64,000 nt of DNA, from positions 682,001 through 746,000 of the forward strand of contig NZ_JAUMIT010000001.1 of assembly GCF_030519655.1 (NCBI RefSeq), in the 5' to 3' direction. Source of the DNA: Wenyingzhuangia gilva. Lineage in GTDB: Bacteria; Bacteroidota; Bacteroidia; Flavobacteriales; Flavobacteriaceae. The notes under the pieces are model-generated. The model was given only the letters and a program-made list of their open reading frames with translations. It did not search any database and had not been told where the DNA came from. Of the stretch, positions 61,322-64,000 are shown piece after piece. Every line of letters begins with the position of its first letter. Position 1 is the first letter of the stretch. The position numbers and the translations under genes were made by a program.

Positions 61322-62986
61322 TTATTTTTTCTTATCCACCATTTCAGCAGCCATCTTAACTGCATTATAAGCGTTTACAAGTCTACCACTCTTAGATAAC
61401 TCTGTAAAAGGCACTAATTTACCCTCTCCGTTTGGTAGTAAAACTTCTAAGTTTACCAAAGTACCAGAATTCATAATGATATGTTTTACTTGGCTTGCAG
61501 ACAATTTAGGAAAGTAAGAACGAATTAATGCTGCAACTCCTGCTGTTGCTGGTGATGCCATTGACGTTCCACTTAAACTTTTATATTTATTATCAGGAAC
61601 TGTATTGTAAATATCATGCCCAGGAGCAAATACATCTACATTACTTTTTCCGTAATTAGTAAAGTCAGCTGGTAAATTTTCATCGTAAAAACGAGTCGCT
61701 GCTCCCACGGTTAAGAAATTATCAGAAATCTCTTTATCTCCCTCTGCAATATCTTTTGGATAACTTGCTTTTTCGTCAATATTTTCTCCATCATTTCCTG
61801 CTGCATTTACAATTAACACATCTTTTTTAGCCGCATATTTAATAGCATCATACACCCACTCTGAATTTGGAGAATATCCTTTTCCAAAACTAGTATTGAT
61901 TACTTTTGCTCCATTATCTACAGCATATCTAATTCCTAAAGCAACATCTTTATCATACTCATCTCCATTAGGAACTACGCGAACAGCCATTAACAAAGCG
62001 TTGTCAACCACTCCGTTTACTCCTAAATGATTATTTCTATCTGCCAAGATAATTCCTGACACATGAGTTCCATGAATTTCATCATCACCTTGATCTTTTA
62101 CGTTATTGTCTCCATAAACCTTTGTTTTCATAGAGTAACCATCATCATTTAATTTAGCTCTTCCATTAAATTCAAGATTGTAATATGAGTTTACTTGAGA
62201 GGTGTAATAATCAACCGCCGGCTCTAATTGCTCTAGTTGCTCCTCAATAGAACTTCCTGAACTTAAAATTTTAATAGCCATCTCTTTTTGAGAATTAACA
62301 AAATCAAAAGTTGATGTTGCTGCTTTTAAATCTTCTAAAGTGTAATCTTCTTTTCCTGTTAAATTTTGCATGGCAGCATCAGTTGCTTTTAACATGTCTT
62401 CATATTGCATGTATTGTGCCTGACCTTTTTTAACACGTTCTAAATTGCTTTTAAAATCTTCTTCTAAAGCTTTAAAGGCCTCAAACTTTTTTAAGTCTTC
62501 TTTCTTCTTAAAATCCGCCCCTGTTTTACCTTCATACAAAGGTTTTTGCATGCGATACATTCTTGTTAACTCTAAATTCTCATCATAAGTTTGTCCAAGA
62601 AAATTCCATCCGTGAATATCATCAATAAATCCATTTTTATCATCATCAACTCCATTTCCAGCAATTTCTTTAGGATTGGTCCATACCTTAGAAGCTAAAT
62701 CTTCATGAGTAATATCGCTTCCTGAATCTGTAACTGCCACAATAACTGGCACACTTTTTCTATCTTTTAAAAACGCATAAGCTTCATCCAAACTAATTCC
62801 CGGAATAGAATCTGTTGCCAAATCTGCGTGAGACCAAGTTTGTATATCTTCTTGGGTAAACACCGTTTTACTTGGAATAATTACAGAGGTATCTGTACCC
62901 TCTGGCACCGCTATTCTTTTTATTGAATTACAACTTACTAAAAAAGTTCCTATTGCGGTTGCTACTATAATTTTTGATAATTTCAT
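61322..62986 (-). CDS. Subtilisin-like (S8) lipoprotein peptidase
   Basis: The 554-residue lipoprotein has a lipobox LVSC at Cys19 and the full S8 triad: Asp in VAVTDSGSDI near 88, His in DEIHGTHVSGI near 310 and Ser in LSGTSMASPATAG near 474. Some 220 residues, charged and helical, are inserted between the Asp and His motifs where canonical subtilases have about 30-40. That insert may be a substrate-recognition or regulatory domain. Its ATG overlaps the MBL hydrolase stop by 4 bp. Confidence 0.92.
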   Translation of the reverse strand: MKLSKIIVATAIGTFLVSCNSIKRIAVPEGTDTSVIIPSKTVFTQEDIQTWSHADLATDSIPGISLDEAYAFLKDRKSVPVIVAVTDSGSDITHEDLASKVWTNPKEIAGNGVDDDKNGFIDDIHGWNFLGQTYDENLELTRMYRMQKPLYEGKTGADFKKKEDLKKFEAFKALEEDFKSNLERVKKGQAQYMQYEDMLKATDAAMQNLTGKEDYTLEDLKAATSTFDFVNSQKEMAIKILSSGSSIEEQLEQLEPAVDYYTSQVNSYYNLEFNGRAKLNDDGYSMKTKVYGDNNVKDQGDDEIHGTHVSGIILADRNNHLGVNGVVDNALLMAVRVVPNGDEYDKDVALGIRYAVDNGAKVINTSFGKGYSPNSEWVYDAIKYAAKKDVLIVNAAGNDGENIDEKASYPKDIAEGDKEISDNFLTVGAATRFYDENLPADFTNYGKSNVDVFAPGHDIYNTVPDNKYKSLSGTSMASPATAGVAALIRSYFPKLSASQVKHIIMNSGTLVNLEVLLPNGEGKLVPFTELSKSGRLVNAYNAVKMAAEMVDKKK

Positions 62987-63846
62987 GAATTAAATATCTG
63001 GTTAAATGTATATATTTCTTTTAATCTTACTCCTTTTTCAGTTTGTTGAACGGTACATAATTCGTTATGGGCATCGTGTTGCAAAAACAAAATGTAATCG
63101 TTTTTTGCAGCTTCGTTCAAAAATAATTCTTTTTCTGATAAAGTCAACAATGGTCTTGTATCATAACCCATTATATAAGGCAATGGAATGTGCCCAACTG
63201 TTGGCAACAAATCAGCCATAAAAACAACTGTTTTTCCTTTGTACTGAATCATAGGAATCATTTGTTTTTCGGTGTGACCATCGGCAAAAAAGATGCCAAA
63301 ACCTAAGTCTGAAACCTGTGTTTTATCAATTCCGTTAATTGGAACAAATTTTAACTGTCCGCTTTCTTGAATAGGATGGATATTTTCGGTTAAAAAAGAT
63401 GCTTTTTCTCTTGCGTTAGGTTCTGTGGCCCATTGCCAATGATTGGCATTAGACCAAAAGGTTGCATTCTTAAATGCGGGTTCTAAAAAAGTTTTGTCTT
63501 TGTTCCATTGAATCGCACCTCCTACATGATCAAAATGTAGATGTGTTAAAAAAACATCGGTAATATCATCTCTGTGAAATCCGTGTTTTGCTAGCGATAA
63601 ATCTGTAGTAAAATTTCCCCAAGGACTTAAATAGCTAAAAAACTTATCATCTTGTTTATTTCCTAAGCCGGTATCAATTAATATCAATCGATCTCCATCT
63701 TCTATTAACAAACAACGCATTCCAATATCAATTTTATTGGTGGCATCTGCGGGATTGGTTTTTTGCCAAATAGCTTTGGGCACTACCCCAAACATGGCTC
63801 CTCCATCTAACTTAAAATTTCCAGATTCTATGGGGTATAAAGTCAT
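62983..63846 (-). CDS. MBL-fold metallo-hydrolase
   Basis: The 287-residue metallo-beta-lactamase-fold enzyme carries the zinc motif THLHFDHVGG near 96-105, with further ligands in FFADGHTEKQ near 191 and a C-terminal FLQHDAH. The form resembles lactonase/glyoxalase-II-like hydrolases of the AHL-lactonase group, but the substrate cannot be deduced. No signal peptide is evident. It is coupled (ATGA overlap) to the subtilase lipoprotein gene downstream. Confidence 0.9.
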   Translation of the reverse strand: MTLYPIESGNFKLDGGAMFGVVPKAIWQKTNPADATNKIDIGMRCLLIEDGDRLILIDTGLGNKQDDKFFSYLSPWGNFTTDLSLAKHGFHRDDITDVFLTHLHFDHVGGAIQWNKDKTFLEPAFKNATFWSNANHWQWATEPNAREKASFLTENIHPIQESGQLKFVPINGIDKTQVSDLGFGIFFADGHTEKQMIPMIQYKGKTVVFMADLLPTVGHIPLPYIMGYDTRPLLTLSEKELFLNEAAKNDYILFLQHDAHNELCTVQQTEKGVRLKEIYTFNQIFNS

Positions 63847-63926
63847 CTTATGATTTTATTTAAAGATATAAAAGACTTTAGATTGAGCCATTAATTTTAT
63901 TAAATATTCTTTTTAGAAAAAAACTT

Positions 63927-64000
63927 TTATAATTTTCCTTTTAACCACATCATTTGATAAGGTTTTAATGTTATAGAAGTACTTAACAAATCTACAACCG
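63927..64000 (-). CDS. Partial C terminus of a further gene, possibly glycoside hydrolase
   Basis: An open frame enters from the window end and stops at 63927-63929 (TAA). The last 23 residues read VVDLLSTSITLKPYQMMWLKGKL. The LxPYQxxWL ending resembles the C-terminal beta domain of alpha-amylase-like enzymes, but this is too short to be sure. The gap to the MBL gene (63847-63926) is AT-rich with no clear element. Confidence 0.35.
   Translation of the reverse strand, partial: VVDLLSTSITLKPYQMMWLKGKL

Noticed and set aside
1-64000. tRNA, rRNA or prophage genes
   Set aside because: I found no cloverleaf-like segment with a CCA-proximal acceptor pattern, no rRNA core sequence and no phage structural or integrase genes. 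A tRNAscan-SE run would settle the tRNA question.

Overview
The window is chromosomal DNA of a low-GC Bacteroidota bacterium, almost certainly a marine member of the Flavobacteriaceae. The evidence is the AT-rich coding sequence, the repeated TAnnTTTG -7 promoter boxes, and lineage-typical families: a SprE/PorW-like gliding/T9SS lipoprotein, DUF5777, DUF4292, DUF4331, DUF6168, a CarboxypepD_reg TonB receptor, and an ATP synthase locus that lacks atpD/atpC. I see no rRNA, tRNA, CRISPR array, prophage or complete insertion sequence. Genes are tightly packed and no gene-free stretch exceeds about 300 bp.

Layout. 1-5.1 kb (minus): a small MscS channel, dnaG, a frameshifted four-helix-bundle gene, clpX and clpP. 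5.2-11.3 kb: a coiled-coil membrane protein and a DEAD-family helicase (plus), a heptanucleotide tandem repeat, a Gre-type factor coupled to dinB, gdhA and a DUF5777 barrel (minus). 11.4-15.8 kb (plus): haem lipoprotein plus YceI, pheS, and a DUF4153 membrane protein with an overlapping small gene. 15.8-26.6 kb: gpsA, an aminotransferase/omega-amidase pair, plsC, polysaccharide flippase, dut, EamA transporter, dprA, HU-SPOR protein, thioesterase and cupin. 26.7-35.2 kb: EnvC-like activator, DUF4292 lipoprotein, fused peptide-type ABC ATPase, glucosaminidase, ABC-F protein, and an Nfu/Mrp Fe-S pair.

35.3-42.9 kb is the most accessory-looking part. It holds an ECF sigma factor with an RskA-like anti-sigma factor, then a two-gene module of a 261-aa protein of unknown family and a PIN-domain nuclease. 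After these comes an envelope operon of two DUF4331 proteins, a TPR lipoprotein and a TonB receptor. 43-48.6 kb holds an alkyltransferase-like repair protein, an outer-membrane protein, trmB, a PPP-type phosphatase and a 7TMR-DISM-LuxR one-component regulator between two unknown genes. 48.8-57.2 kb is the ATP synthase cluster (bactofilin, atpZ, DUF6168, atpB-E-F-H-A-G), preceded by the SprE-like gene. 57.3-64 kb holds a nitronate monooxygenase-like enzyme, an acyltransferase, an M1 peptidase, a subtilase lipoprotein coupled to an MBL hydrolase, and the end of a further gene.

Most genes are housekeeping. The best candidates for undescribed biology are the 261-aa/PIN pair, the DUF4331-TPR-TonB envelope system next to an ECF pair, the zinc-ligand-less DnaG, the leaderless HU-SPOR gene, and the hairpins that punctuate the atp operon.
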